The notes under the pieces were generated by a model, which saw only the letters and a list, made by a program, of their open reading frames with translations, was not told where the DNA came from and did no database searches. Shown here in pieces: positions 50,901 through 64,000 of a DNA stretch of 64,000 nt. This stretch comes from Calliopsis andreniformis (lineage: Eukaryota > Arthropoda > Insecta > Hymenoptera > Andrenidae). Every line of letters begins with the position of its first letter. Positions within the stretch are counted from its first letter, which is position 1. Location: assembly GCF_051401765.1 (NCBI RefSeq), contig NC_135071.1:8348961-8412960 (forward strand), in the 5' to 3' direction. The position numbers and the translations under genes are program-made.

Positions 50901-52860
50901 TTAATAGAATGGGAGAGTTGTAAAAAAAGCAGATGAAGTGGAAACTGTCCAGAACAAAAAATTAGAAACAATTGACTTTAAATGATCAAAGTAAAAGTAG
51001 ATTATCACTAATAACTCATATTTTTTTGTTCACATATTGTAACAATATTATGGTTTTTTAACACAAAAATCTTAAAAACTAAAAAAATTATCCTATACAA
51101 AAGATTATTTTTCCATGATATTCTTCCTTCAAAGCTATTTAATTTATACTATGGTCGATCTTAATGTTATTAAAAACAGAAGAGGTATTTAGGTGGTCTT
51201 CTTCAGCTTGGAAAGTCTATATAATTTATTCATCGCTTTTCATAGTTATTCATTAATATTTCCAATACTTTCTTATGGAAAATATAAACATCGACTTGTA
51301 TCTACAAAACAGCGTTTGAGTCTTTGCATTTCATGTATTCATTTCGATGTTACGATCTTTCACTTTATTTGCTTTTTTTGTAATGTTCAAGGAAACTAGC
51401 TTACATAGCTTAGAAAATATTTACAATTCCTTGGAACTTGTGGAATGACGCCTTATTAATATAGGTGCTGAACGTACTCAGCTGTTGGCTACAAAAGGTA
51501 AAAGACAAACAGTTTTTAACATACTTCTGACTTATTCAAATGACCCATAGCTGACTTGACTGTGACAGCTACTATTGGGAATGTAAACAAAGCTTGCAGG
51601 AAGAGTAAAATTTTAGCAACGATACAAGCTTCTGTCACCAGTGATGTGCTTTTAAGCAGAGTGGAAGACGAATAGCTAGACGTTATCTCGCTTTCGGGAG
51701 ATTTATAGTGGGGATTTAAGCTGAATGTAGTCCACTGGAAAGTATGCGAGGTTAAAGAACCTGGTTCACTGTTTCACAAACCTTTTTCTCTATAGTTTCC
51801 TTTTTCCTGCCTTTTTATTGGTATAGTGAATGTGAACACTGTAAGTTATGTTCATTGGGGGCTAAAACTTTGTAATAGGTACTTATGTAAACTGAGAAAC
51901 TATGAACTCGATTAATAAATTGTTGGAAGTGAGGCAAGTACAAATTATTATTTTGATTGACTTTGTAAACATTTTTTATGCAGTTGCATTTTAGAGTCAT
52001 TTTGGGAATAAAACTTGAACTGAATTCAAACTTGAACAGCTTATTAATTAAATCATTAAATTGTAATTATTTACTACCATTAATGACCCGTTCAAGATTA
52101 ACAGTAAATCAATTAACAATTTTTAATAATGAAGTACAACACTTACAGATAGTATTCGCACAAACATTTATCTCTTTGGTTTTATCTTCTAAAGGCGATC
52201 CAAATAGCAATAATCAACTAATAAGACAAATTAATACTTCGTACAAGTTTGAGTTGAGTATCGCAAATAAAATGCTACTCAAATGCGAAACTCAACATTA
52301 TAAAATATGTTTATAAAACCAAAAAAAAAAAAAATAAAATTAAACGCGGCGTAATTTAACTTACATCATGTAATTTAAAGAATATTTTTCTATACTTTTC
52401 TATTTATTTTCTTCCTTAAATAATAACCACAAAAATAATACTTGAAACAACCGATGTAACTTGAGATATACGAAGTATATTATGTCAATTTATTATTTCT
52501 GACAGCATTAAAAAATTGTTGCTTCATTTAATGATATCAATTATCATATTTGAAATAAATATTTCACATAGCTATAATTGTCAATATCATGTAAAATAAA
52601 TCTTCCATTATTATTTCAATAATTCCAATACTTTTCCCTTAGAATATACCCAGGAGTGTTCTCCCAAATCTGAAACAATTTCCACAGCGTAAGCACATAT
52701 ACATTAAAATAGGTCAGATAAGGTGTGAAATCGAATGAAAGCGTTCTGAAAGTATGAGTGGCAGATAACACGCAGTTACAGCGTGAACAGAAATATTGTT
52801 CTTGGAGAGTTTCACCACGAAATGAAGTGTCTTTCGGTACGAGGAGCTGTGAGAGACAGC
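47949..52860. other. AT-rich spacer, no gene seen
   Basis: There is a slightly GC-richer patch at 48000-48320 and another at 50340-50720, and an alternating TA/CA simple tract at about 49280-49325. I find no exon with both a credible frame and credible splice sites. Confidence 0.4.
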
Positions 52861-52871
52861 GGGACACTTAC

Positions 52872-53160
52872 TTCAGAAGCTGGCGCTACAGCTGCACAGG
52901 AAATTCGTTTCTAACGTGTCTTTGAAACGGTCCTCGACATTTCTAATTTCCCACCGACGAGTTCCCGCAATTTTTGCGTCGTTTTATCCCTTCCGCTGGA
53001 TGCCACCTCTGAAGAGCGAAACGTTTGCATATTTAACGAGACACGTGGCAATCTAGCCTTTTCGCTCTGTGTCTCCGTCGTAGTACCTTGCACAACATTT
53101 TACGCCCTATGCTGTGTTGTGCCGCGTAATTTAAAAATTTCCTCTCTGTTCCCGCGCTTT
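52872..53160 (-). promoter_or_regulatory. Candidate 5' UTR exon / promoter island of RYa-R
   Basis: This island is GC-richer than everything around it and on the minus strand ends at a strong splice donor, TTCTGAA|GTAAGTG (GT at 52871-52870). The receptor's first coding exon starts at a splice acceptor, so an upstream non-coding exon on this strand is required. This is one place it could be. A 60-codon frame (53093-52911) would then be an upstream ORF. Positional inference only. Confidence 0.3.
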
Positions 53161-55849
53161 CGCGTGGCACGTGTGCCTTTGTACAGGCTGCTCTACTAGA
53201 AAAAGTATCTTAACGTTTTTGAAGGAATTAAGGGTAAAAATACACGTGTCAGCTCGTTGCAACTGACACGATGCAGCACTGTGTAATTTATGCACTGTGT
53301 ACCTTTTGTATCGTCTATGTGTTAGGATGGTTGCAATAAGTACAACGAGATGGTTGCAAGTAAATAAGAACTATTATCGGAAATTAGTTGTCACACAAGC
53401 AATAAAAGTAAGTAAATAAAAATTAGTTGACAATTTTCGGGTTGCGGGTTATTCTAGTTTTTCAAGTAATATTCTAGCTTTGTAATTTGGGAAATGTCAA
53501 ATGTTGGAAATGTTAAATAACCGCTATCAAAGTCAGGATTATAATGGGTCATTCAATAGTTGTAAATTTATAATTAGTGTAACTGGAAATGCAGTGCTTC
53601 ATGCGCTTATGTGTTTTTACCCGCGTCTGACCACATGCTGGGTGAGTCTACTTGCGCCTGTATTATGCGAGCCAACAGCGCACAGTAATATGTAATATAT
53701 ATATACATTATTATAATACGTATAAATAATAGAGCGTAATATGGGGGCATATAAGTTCGAAATACTGTGGTAATGCGATTTGCTGAATAGCACACATTAT
53801 TATGCGAAATGATGTCCGTCCTGATTTGTTAGATATTAACATTTCTGGTAAAATTATTAAACATGGATCATGGAGGTATTAGAGTAATCTTTGAATTATA
53901 TAGTTAAACAAAACATGAGAAACGAGTTGCAAAAAGTACTGAAGATATAAATTAAAAATTTGAAGATTATGTGAATGTTTGTGCATTTTACAGGAATACC
54001 TTAATAAATTTGACGAACAAACATTAAAATGAATCTTTTCCAGTAGATTAACCAAAAGGATCCTGCATAAGCTTCTTTATCCTCGAATGAGTAATGAGTT
54101 ACGTGTAGCATCAACATAGCCATTGTGCCTTCTTTTTGACACACTTTCTTCGACGACCGTCTGAGTTCTTTACCAGGAAGAAAACTTTGTGAAAAGAATT
54201 TGTATATCTTCGACTGTGTAGCCCGAAACTTTTATCCTCTAACTATTGAAACGTTCCCACGATTCTTGGTTTAATCCACTCGTTTCTGAACTCATAAGAT
54301 TGAGTCTATCTGAAGTGCTCTCACGACACGTTTCCGTACTTGGTGTATTCGAAACATTCTTGTGGCAGAGTGATACTTTTTGTTTTCAGCATATGGCAAC
54401 TTTGCGAGAAGACTATCACAAGTAGAAAATATAAAGTTCTTAAGAAGAGCGAAAGACAGATTTCTATTTAAAAAATGAATTGATGTTTACAGTATTATGG
54501 AACATACGATAGTTAAACATTTACTCGGAAATCTATAATTTAAAATTTTTTATGATGATAAATCTATGTGTTAGAAAATACATAGTGAAATATAATAAAA
54601 TATGATTTGAAATTAGAAAATACAGTATTTTGAAACATTTATTAGTCAAAGTAGAAAATCTATAGTATAAAATTACCTATAAATTGGTGTTTTTTATGTT
54701 AGTAAAACAGAAAATGTTTTGCTGGTACTATTTGGTAAAGTGTTCTTGGTATTATTTTGCCATAGAAGTGGTTCTGCAGAAGTTGGTTTACTGTTCACAT
54801 CGTTGATCTTATACATCTACATGTAGCAAAGTGATGTAGGTTTTAGATTTGAAATTCAAATTTAACTGAAATTTAGACCTTAAAAATATATTCTTATTCG
54901 TGAATATTTGCTTGAATTATTCATTTAGGATCATTTTAGAAAGTTAAATAGTGTCCAAATGGATAAATATTGATTGTTCTATAAAATTAACCAATTAATC
55001 TTTAAACATTAATTATTACTACAAGTCATTATATTTGTAATTAAACCTTTTAGTTTAGAATATTTTTCTTTCATATTCGTATCTCCACTTCTATCGTATT
55101 CATTAACAATTTCGATATCATTTGAATTAATTTATCCAAACGCGGATTAATGTGTCAATACGTGTAAAATTCTGAAATAAAATTAAAGCTTGATGCACGA
55201 CGAAAAGCATCGTTATTGATCAAACAATAATAAATGATTCAAAGCAACATGAAATTTCAAATTCATAATTCTCAAAACCTCTTTAACAAAACTAACAGAT
55301 ATAGGTAAAGAATAAAGTTAAATGAGTTCGTTTGATATTTTCATATATGTATCATGTATTAAAATTTTCAATTTTCATTTAATTGCATGTAGTATTTCCT
55401 AACACATTGATTTATCCTTGATTTACAATTTTAAGGAATAAATTTTAACTACTATATGTTTTTACATAGATAGATAATGAAATCAATCTGGTACAATAAT
55501 ATCGAGTTAGTAATAAAAATTGTGCCACATGAGATTAAAAAAAAAAAAAACATAGGTGACAGAGTTAAATTATAACTTTTTTACTTTTAGAAATTTTGTC
55601 CCATTAGTTCATGTATTTTGCACACTTTGCAGGGGTGTGCTATAATTCTTGATTTTAATATAAAATATCTACTTTTTTTCGAAAAAGCTCGCTATAAATA
55701 ATTGTTTACAATTAGTGAGAAGATCCTTCTAATAAACCATACAATTTCTGTTTGATTTCATTAATGACAGTGCCATTCAATTTTATTCTTAAAGACCTAC
55801 TTTTACCCCAATCACCCCTACATTTCACCTGCTAATTCCTGTCTCTTAT
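53161..55849. other. AT-rich spacer, no gene seen
   Basis: No coding exon, RNA gene or clear transposon was identified. A short TA-rich simple stretch lies at 53690-53715. Confidence 0.4.
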
Positions 55850-56290
55850 TCACGTGTAAATCAGTCGAGTCCATCTTATTAGCATACGGACGCATACGAA
55901 AGCCTGATCGAATGGGCGTATGTTACAGACAGGTTGTGGGTGAATTTTACACGGTGCATTATCCCAGCAGCCACTGCGTAAACCTCGGCCACGTGAGGGG
56001 CATTAATGCGTAACCATAACACTCGTGATATCGCGTGTTAGTAAATTACGCTGCGGACGGGCGCACGATAAACGATCGATATTTTGCTAATGCCTTGAAA
56101 GGGTAACAGGCTTGCCGCAATCTAACTTCGGCGTGTGTCTTTGAAACGTGCAAACAACACGAAGATGACGTAGGGTGTGCTGAAGCTTTGATGGATCTGC
56201 GACGTCTTCATTGCATCCAGTTCGAACGGATACACGTTAAGAGGCTTATTAAGCCGATAACAACAATGCCAACTACAAATTATCGTTTAC
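55850..56290. other. GC-richer island, possible conserved regulatory DNA
   Basis: This stretch is rich in CpG and TAAT-type homeodomain-like cores (for example TTAATGCG, GCTAATGCC) and has no open frame with splice support. Its composition stands out sharply in AT-rich DNA. An enhancer role is inferred only. Confidence 0.3.
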
Positions 56291-56879
56291 TAATGCATTA
56301 CAAGTAGAGAGTGTTTCAAAATATATGAGCATAACTTCAGGGTTGGATTCGATACGTTAAAATAAGAATAAAAGTTTATATGTACGTTTGCCCCATATGA
56401 TTTGTACTCGAGTTATAGCTGTTCTCACCTTAAAGTAGTTCTCATGATTCTACTGACTGCTTCCTTCAACTGTTTACAAGTAACGCTTCTTATATGATAT
56501 AAGTGCGTCTCTCTTGTCTGAATTTAAATTCGAATTTAAACAACATTTGGCACTTTTGAACGTGTGAGGAGATCTATGATAAGACGTTTGGAAGCCTGCA
56601 TTCAAGTCGAAGCTGTCCACTTCGAAAAATTTCTATGAAAATAATTAAACAGGCAGAATACAAAAACGGCTGTAACTCGGAAACAAGATCGTATCGCACA
56701 TATTACACATGTATATGTGCATATATATAATTATAGTGTTAAAGCAGGTTAACTTTCATTAAAGTTAAAGTGATTCCATATTTCATACTGATTCCATATT
56801 TCGTAGAAGGATTTCTTGTAATTCAAAGTAATTTTGCTCAAAATTTAAACGAAGTCTAACTTTTGCGTTTAGTTAAGGA

Positions 56880-57165
56880 CCATTTTAAAAGGATTATTTT
56901 AAAATGTGTCATTTCAGAGTTACTAATTGTTGAGAAAATGTTTAAAATATGCGTGAAATATGTTTGGTTTAGTACCTCTTCTACTAAAGACGTGCATTAG
57001 CCGAATCAGATTCAGCCAGTAGAATATGTCCTAAGTCAGACACATTTTCCCCGAATTTTAAATGTTTTTACAATTAAATGCAATTTCGGGATTTTTGATG
57101 TTTATCCTATTTTGAAATATAGAATCACTGAAATTTCTGACATCTATGTAAACATCTTGTGTACC
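56880..57165. mobile_element. MITE family A, copy 6 (fragment)
   Basis: The arm blocks TTTCAGAGTTACTAATTGTTGAGAAAATG, GTCAGACACATTTTCCCCGAATTTTA and TGAAATTTCTGACATCTATG match copy 1 in order. The left terminus is missing or decayed. Confidence 0.6.
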
Positions 57166-58673
57166 TAAAGTATTGTCCACATACACACTTAATGGAACCT
57201 TATTAAAAAGTCCATTTCTTTATTTTAATTAAGTAGTTTATTATCAATGAATATAATTTAGGCTTAGAAGAAAACTTTTACGATCAAGTAGAGTATCAGT
57301 ACTGAATTGAATAAAGTTTAGTGTGTCTACATATACATGTATTATACACGTTTTAACACTATAGATATGAAGGGTTAGAATGATTTTATAGTTGTAAGAT
57401 GTAGTGTATTATACGAGTGGATTTTTAACCCACATAGATTTTTGAAGGGTTTATAAATTTTGCTGTTATAGGTTCAGTTTTGCCGTAAGCGCTACTCTGG
57501 GTATTACAGTATTAGCGGAAAGTGTTATGGCGCTCGTCTACTTGCTAACAAGGCGATTTTGGTTAACAAGTTTTACGAATTTCTATAAAAATGTAACTCC
57601 CTTAAAAAAAATATCAAATGATGTAAAAGTGTCTTCGGTTTCATAATAATTAGACTGCGGATTTCTATACATGTACAAAAAGTTTAACTGTATAAAAATG
57701 TACAAAATGCACTCTATATAAAAAAACATAAAATATCAAAAGCAAAATAGGCATCACGTTATTTAAAGAAACAAGTTTTTACTCGGATTTTGTTTTTTAT
57801 AATGTATCTATAAAAGTTTAATTTTGCACAAAAATCCTTGGCCTAATAATAATATTTTATCTAATAATAGTCTAATAATCCAGTTTAATAACAGTATAAC
57901 TCTCTTTTTCATAAAAATTATAGACAGCATGCAATTACATTATAAAATATAATTCCTTATATGTACATCGAATTAAATACAGGATTATTACAAAAGCTAA
58001 TAAACCAATGCAGAGTACCTTTTTATCAACTTCAAAGGGATGGAATACTGTAAAAAACTGCTTTCAAGCTTAGAAGAAAATTATTATCAAAGAATCTTAT
58101 TTCAGTTAAATAATTCGTCTAGAATAATCACTTATTTACTTAAAAAAATTACTTTGTCAGTATTGTTAAAATAATATGTAATATTTATTTTTGAAAACTT
58201 CTTTGAATAAATGTGGAACTTCGCTACTTAATTAGTTAAAATTTTACAGTGTATAAAGGTGTGTTTATCAAACATTTTATTGTCCCAATTAAAAAATTGC
58301 ATTTTTAATTTCTATCACCTTTGAAATGCCTACATATGCAATTTGTCTGGATGAGAAACTATTCATCTGCAACGATAAAGAACAACCGAAGATAATGTCT
58401 TCCTAAGTCGATTACGCTTCTTTCGTTTCTGGAATGAGGAATCGCAGTACTAATTTATTATGACTGGCGTCGTGATATATTACCTAACGTTTGGCTAATT
58501 GCTTGGCGTGCAAAATGGCACGTCATTCTTGATTCTGAATACTTAACTCTATGCAATATAAATGCACTTACGAATTTCGATCACACAATAAATTAATATT
58601 CATAATGAAATGCATAGGAATAAATTACCCAAAAACAGATTAATCCTATTTATAGACACTTAAATTACTTTAA

Positions 58674-58803
58674 CCCATTAATGTTCGAAGTTGCATAAAC
58701 GCAACATAACAGTAACGTAAAAGAGCAGAAGTCAATAATATAAATTTCCTACAAAAAATGACGAGTGAAATGTTGTATTTATACAACTTTAGGCTTTAAT
58801 GGG
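58674..58803. mobile_element. piggyBac-type MITE (130 bp)
   Basis: TTAA flanks both ends (58670-58673 and 58804-58807), with inverted ends CCCATTAATG / TTTAATGGG (one-base offset). Inner segments GTTGCATAAACGCAAC and GTTGTATTTATACAAC are themselves palindromic. It encodes nothing and is of a different family from the TTAA element at 28765. Confidence 0.8.
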
Positions 58804-60270
58804 TTAACGCGTCTTCATTGTGCAGTTCCTTAAATAATCTCGGCAGAAGTACTGGGTAAAGTAATATTTAATATAATTCTACAGTTTTGCGAAACGCAGA
58901 ATGCAAGTGTTACAAGTTTGTAGGCAAAAACAGGAAACTCTAAGGAAAACCGATAATGGAGAAATGTTCTGATAAAATGTTGTGAATAAAATGAAATGCA
59001 TTGGATTGTGATAGATTTTGCATTCGTATTGCACATTTATATTTTACAGTATGTTGAACGATTCAAAAGAACGTATCGCGTAACACAGCGATTTTCTTTG
59101 TTTCTTTCTACTTGCTGTGAAATTTCTGAATCATTTACGAGAAGGTACAAATGTGTATACTTTATCCTTGTAGTTCCAGCTACAAAAAGACTATTGACAT
59201 GAAATTATGTCCTTCTCTAGGCTATGTAAGATTTGTTTTATGCATTCTTTTCTATCGTCAAAAATATTTAAGTAGCCTGTTTTAGATCCTTCAATCTGTG
59301 CACTTGTATAATTGGACGCTACATAAGACTCTAATTTTCCAATACAACTCTTCGATCATCAAACCTGTGCGCATTTGAAATATTAGTTTAGTAACATATT
59401 ATATTACCGTGCAACTATTTCGTTTTTGAAATACTATGTACATATATGTATTGTTTCTTTATATTTCAATTTGAAGTAATAATTTTCAGAATAATCAATT
59501 TGCTCTGTGAAATAATCAAATAATCCAATATTGCATAATATATTACAACATTAATCATCAAAATAATCCCATTCGTGTGGTAGTCAGTTTTCAAGTTTTG
59601 GAATAATATTTTAAACAGTCCCTTTCAGTTTTATTTAGTATCAAATGTTTCTAGGTCTGTCTACGATAAATAAAACTTTAGCTGAAAAATTGGTACATAT
59701 TACTTTCTTACACACATTGGACTACAAGAGTTGAAAGGGAAACTCGGTTCATTTCTAATACTTTAGAAATTCATATGAAAGCATCATCAGGAATAACCTA
59801 AAGCAAGACTTTGTATTTTGATCACGTTCGGGTTCGTAGAAGTTGCATCTTCGCTTGAATTTTGAACTTTGTGCATGGTGTATTTGCATCTTTATGAAGT
59901 CACTCGAAAAATTTACCATTTCGTGGTATTTAGAACGTTAAACAGTTTTCGTACTATGCTCGAAGTATTGTTTAACTGGTTTCTCGTGTTTCGCGCTTAT
60001 TGAAATAAGAATAATAGTTATATTTGCTTTAAATACGAGATTTAGGATTCCGTTCTCCACGAATAGTCAAAAAATTTGCGTTTAATCTTCGAATTTGTTT
60101 AATATATTTACACACGATACTTTGTCTGGGTTTTCTGTCCCTCTTTTTGCTATCCAATTTGGGCTGAAATTATGTGACTCGAAGGAGCCGAATTATGCAT
60201 AGTTTCCGAGTACTGCGCTATTTTTAGGATTTATTTCATTTCTCTCGTTGTAGACAAATTTCATTAAATT

Positions 60271-60340
60271 TATTTGCACAAACAGGTTAATAATTCGGTT
60301 GCACATCCGAATTTATTGCACAAACAGGTTAATAAGAGAA
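60271..60340. repeat. Direct repeat, 42-bp period
   Basis: TTGCACAAACAGGTTAATAA occurs twice in direct orientation, 42 bp apart, with only the first bases upstream of the block differing. Confidence 0.85.
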
Positions 60341-61856
60341 ATATTCGTCTTTGTAGTTGTTAAAATAGTTCATTTCTTATTACTTCTTTGTTTTGCTAGA
60401 TGTAATGATAATATTATCGAAATAATTTTGGAAATGTTTTAAAATATTTCAACGTTTTATGTTCTTAAATATATTAACAAAATCTTGTGTTTCGTAATAT
60501 TTTTTATACTTTTATACGATAGGCAATAAATGCAAGTTTTATCTTTATGTGTAATTTGTTCCACCCGAATAAATTAATATTCATACTCTAAATATTGCAA
60601 TAAGCATGCCCTTATTTTCTGCTAGAGGGGCCGAAGTTTGCTAAGTAATGTTATTGCTCAATGTTTGCGATTGACTATTGACTGAAGTGGTTGCTAACAA
60701 GTATGTATATAAGAAGCTGCACACCCTGATTAAATAAACAGACTAGCATTAAAGTATTCCAGTATGCAAATTTCCACGTTCCAAATACCAATTATATCTC
60801 TTACAGCAATGTTATCTTTTACCATCGTTTACCTATTACACACATAATTTTGCTTTCAGAAAGAATAAACAATTAGTTATAGATTTCAAAATAAGTCATT
60901 CAGAACCTCCTGCAAAATATATGATTTCATCATTCAAAGACATGACTAGTGGTGAACTATAAATAACTATGAATTTAAAAGTGGACATATCATGTTATAT
61001 ATGTATAATATTAATAATGGAAATTATTTTATTTCCCATAATAATAACGGAAAAATTATGAACTTATACGTGACTGCTAAATAACATTTTGTTTCTTTTC
61101 TAACAAATTGAAAGATTTTACAAGAAACCATTTCGAAATGTCAATTTCTGACTTTGATTAAAATTTACTGGTTTACAGAGTAAACATTTGCAATATATTT
61201 TTTATCGGCTGACATTCATATTAAAAGGTTGAAAACCGCCCCGAAAATCGAGATTGAAATATGTTTGTTTCAATATTTTAAAAACTATTTCATTAGAAAA
61301 TTGGTGTAAATTGATCGACTACATATTTTTGAATGTATCCATCAATATAAACAGTTTTTAAAAATACGTATTTGTTTATAAAATATATTAAAAAGAAATA
61401 TATTTCTGTTTTTTCCAACAAAATGTTGATTGATTGTTTCGCAAATTTGCATGTCACGTACATTAAATTGACCCACAAAATAGTATTTTTATTATTGAAT
61501 TGCATTTTATGTGGTTGCAAGGCAAATCTAATAGTAAGTCACATGTTTTTGTTTTGCAGATATTGGCGTTTAAAGTTTTCGACTTCAATACTGTCTTATG
61601 AACTTATGTTTCCTTAAACTCTTATTTTTGAGGGAGGAAGTTCTTTTACTGCCTTCTTCTCTTTCTGAAAATGTAAATTCTGTATTCTAAATTCTATATC
61701 TCAATTAAGGCCTTAACTTGAATCGTTTAAAAATGTGATATATGTAGGTCGCTTTGCCGTACAGCCACAAATATTAAGGAAACGTCAATTCCTCAGCTAT
61801 GACCTCAGCAATGAATTCTCATTTTCTTAGATATTACCATGATACACATATACATA

Positions 61857-62404
61857 CAGGGTGCTTTCAAACATTTGGGACATTTTTAGAGGGTAGGTTC
61901 TACGCACGTAAACAATAAAAAAAGTTCACGAGGATATATGTCTGTAAAAGATAAGAAAGATGTCGGATACTTTTTTGGATTAATGGTTCTAGACGCAAGA
62001 ACATTGAAAAAAGATCAAGTGCACATATATCCGAAAACATGTTATTTAAGAAAACCCGAAAACAAAATAGTTCTTTAATTACTTTATATATTTTAATTAT
62101 TACATTTACTTTAATTACTTTAATTATTTTATATGGCGTAATTCGCTGGCCCCTGACCCATTTCTTGTCTGCTCGGTGTGCTATTCTCTTTAAAGTCTTA
62201 CTAGGCCCAGAGGTACACCGACCGTTTAAATTAGTGACACACAGTAAGAGGTTTTAAATAATGTATCATATCGTACGTAATATAACATAGCGTATAACTA
62301 AAAAACTAAACATTTTCGGACACATGGGCACATGAACTTTTGCCATTGTTTTTGTATCTACAATCGATTCTCCAAAAATGTCCCACATGTTTGGAAACAC
62401 TCTG
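61857..62404. mobile_element. TA-type MITE, about 550 bp, short inverted repeats
   Basis: The left end CAGGGTGCTTTCAAACATTT and the right end AAACATTCCAAAC-type complement (62377-62404) pair imperfectly over about 40 bp and share the GGGACATTTTT block. The right terminal bases have changed (CTCTG rather than CCCTG). The inner frame at 62039-62257 shows no transposase motif. Confidence 0.65.
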
Positions 62405-63389
62405 TGTATCGTGTTGCAGTTCTGTTTATACGAGAATGTTTGTATAATTTTCCAATAATTTTACCATTCAGCTTGAAATACACGAGCTTTCTCCCGATAT
62501 AATTTTTCTTTCCGTCTGTACAGAGCTTCCACGGCTAAAAATGCGCCATCATTGAAGGTTTAATTATTCATGAAACGTACATATAGTAACTAGATCACGA
62601 ATTTTTATGCAAACTCCTATTTTCATGCATACAGTTCAAGGAGTGGAATCCAATTAAAAGTTTCTTTCACTCCGTAAATAATGTAAAGTGTACGTAACTT
62701 CTAATATTTTAAACATTTTTGCATAGGCTAATCCTGGGAAAAGTGGTCCTGCGGGTCAGACGACTCAATTTTAGATTTTATCGACGTATTCGAATTTCAC
62801 ATCGTCTATTGCGATCTTAGTTAATATTTATTCCAAGTCATAACAATCGTTTCTTTTGTTTGTTTAAAATTGAGAAATTAAGTAAGTTATTTGTAATACA
62901 GTAACTGACTAGTTTTGAACATTTTCTGCAAGTTTTATCATTTTTAATTTACTAACGTTTTAGTAAGAACACAATGATTTTACTCGAATGAAGTGTACAA
63001 ATACAATGCTTAGAGATTTTATTTCAATTGTTACGATGAGATATTGTTGATCATTATGCAATAAACTCTTTTAATTAATAAAATATCGAAAAGTCACCCG
63101 AAGAGTCCTGGTGAGATGATCTTTTGCATATGCTGTAATTTCTTTTTTTTTTGTATCGTCCTTTAGAAATGTACTCATATTTTCAACAATAATTGTATCT
63201 ATTGTATGTATCTATTGTAATGACACACTAAAAAAAAGTAAACAACCTCACCCGGAATTACCCTACCACATGTACGGATTCTATACTGTTTTGCATATTG
63301 AAATTTCTTATAAATGCATATAGATTCACAGTCTAACAATCATGCAGTTAATGATCTTCCTATCTCTCGATTTTTATCCTACACAACTA
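62405..63389. other. AT-rich spacer, no gene seen
   Basis: Nothing beyond short simple-sequence stretches is recognised here. Confidence 0.4.
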
Positions 63390-63960
63390 CGTGCCAGCAA
63401 TCAACAAGCGTGTTCCGTTTTTTGCAGCAACAGGAAGTTGCATGGACGTTCGAACGAGGAGCACGGAAATTGATTTACTGCTCCCGAGGATCGACAATGT
63501 TGTTGCATTAACCGGGCAATTTTGCAAAACGATCGCTCGGAACGGAGACGCTTGTCCTTCATTCCGCGGATATGGCTAAATACGGTGTACGCGCGCGTGC
63601 AATTTCATCTTACTGGAGGCTTAAAGCCACCGAGAGGGTGTCGTTTACGGCACCGAGCACGACGTCCGACTAAAAATTATTTCAACATGGAGCCTCTCGT
63701 AGCTGTGGCAAAATGACCCACCTTACCACCAACGCCACGCGAAATAAATGCCATTTTGGATACCGTTTCTGTTTAGTGGATTAAACGCTGCCGCGTGCGG
63801 CTAATTATTTTTCCACGCTGAAAAATGCCAGCGTATTTATTTTGAACGAGGAATTTTATTCAATCCCCAAGGTCTCCTCCCGGCGGAAAGTCGTAAAAGG
63901 GATTCGCGTGTTTGGTTAACGGATTTCCGCTTTCTGTACCGAAACAGCAAAGTTTACTGT
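63390..63960. other. GC-richer, CpG-bearing island at the window end
   Basis: Two to three overlapping plus-strand frames occur, but they stop repeatedly, have no domains and do not fit splice sites convincingly. The composition resembles a conserved regulatory element or a non-coding exon of a gene continuing beyond the window. Confidence 0.3.
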
Positions 63961-64000
63961 TCGTTTTTACCTTTACTAATCTTTTATGTAAAACGGAGTG

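Larger units (their letters stand above)
57170..61856. other. AT-rich spacer with small repeats, no gene seen
   Basis: A piggyBac-type MITE (58674-58803) and a short direct repeat (60271-60340) are listed separately. The frames found here are short, lack domains and are mostly in low-complexity sequence. Confidence 0.4.

Noticed and set aside
56311..56460. Possible MITE left end (GAGTGTTTCAAAATATATGA)
   Set aside because: It resembles known TA-type ends, but I found no matching right end or clear TA flank, so the element cannot be delimited.
63314..63716. Three overlapping plus-strand frames near the window end
   Set aside because: Repeated stops, no domain and no consistent splice sites. 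They are explained by the local rise in GC content.

Overview
The window is AT-rich, intron-rich animal DNA. The protein families and the repeat types (long-terminal-inverted-repeat MITEs, TTAA-flanked piggyBac-type MITEs, an I/Jockey-type LINE) fit an insect. A bee or another hymenopteran is the best guess, but that rests on gene structure and base composition, not on any species marker.

Left part (1-6.2 kb): two compact housekeeping genes lie head to head. Protoporphyrinogen oxidase (PPOX, minus strand, two coding exons, 479 aa) makes the penultimate haem intermediate. Inositol polyphosphate 1-phosphatase (INPP1, plus strand, four coding exons, 365 aa) recycles inositol phosphates. They share a 1.85 kb intergenic region that may hold both promoters.

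Middle (9.5-33.3 kb): one large minus-strand gene, a rhodopsin-family neuropeptide receptor that I recognise as the RYamide receptor. I could assemble it fully: six coding exons, 433 aa, clean splice sites and phases. It includes a last exon (9533-9732) that a simple reading misses, because reading through the intron hits a stop just after the fifth coding exon. The introns are full of transposon remnants, notably a 13.6 kb intron with a (CT)n tract, a degenerate minisatellite split by a hAT-like insertion, and copies of one MITE family.

Right part (33.4-64 kb): no convincing coding exon. The first coding exon of the receptor starts at a splice acceptor just upstream of the ATG, so this stretch probably contains the receptor's far-upstream 5' UTR exon(s), promoter and regulatory DNA. 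Several GC-richer islands (about 52.87-53.16, 55.85-56.29, 63.39-63.96 kb) stand out. The rest is AT-rich spacer with a decayed LINE (41.6-43.65 kb), a second truncated copy of its 3' tail (33.84 kb), several foldback elements and short tandem duplications.

I see no new multigene system. The most notable points are the receptor's separate C-terminal exon, a MITE family that carries a variable internal 35-bp minisatellite, a piggyBac-type MITE nested inside a member of that family, and a hairpin of pre-miRNA size in a receptor intron.
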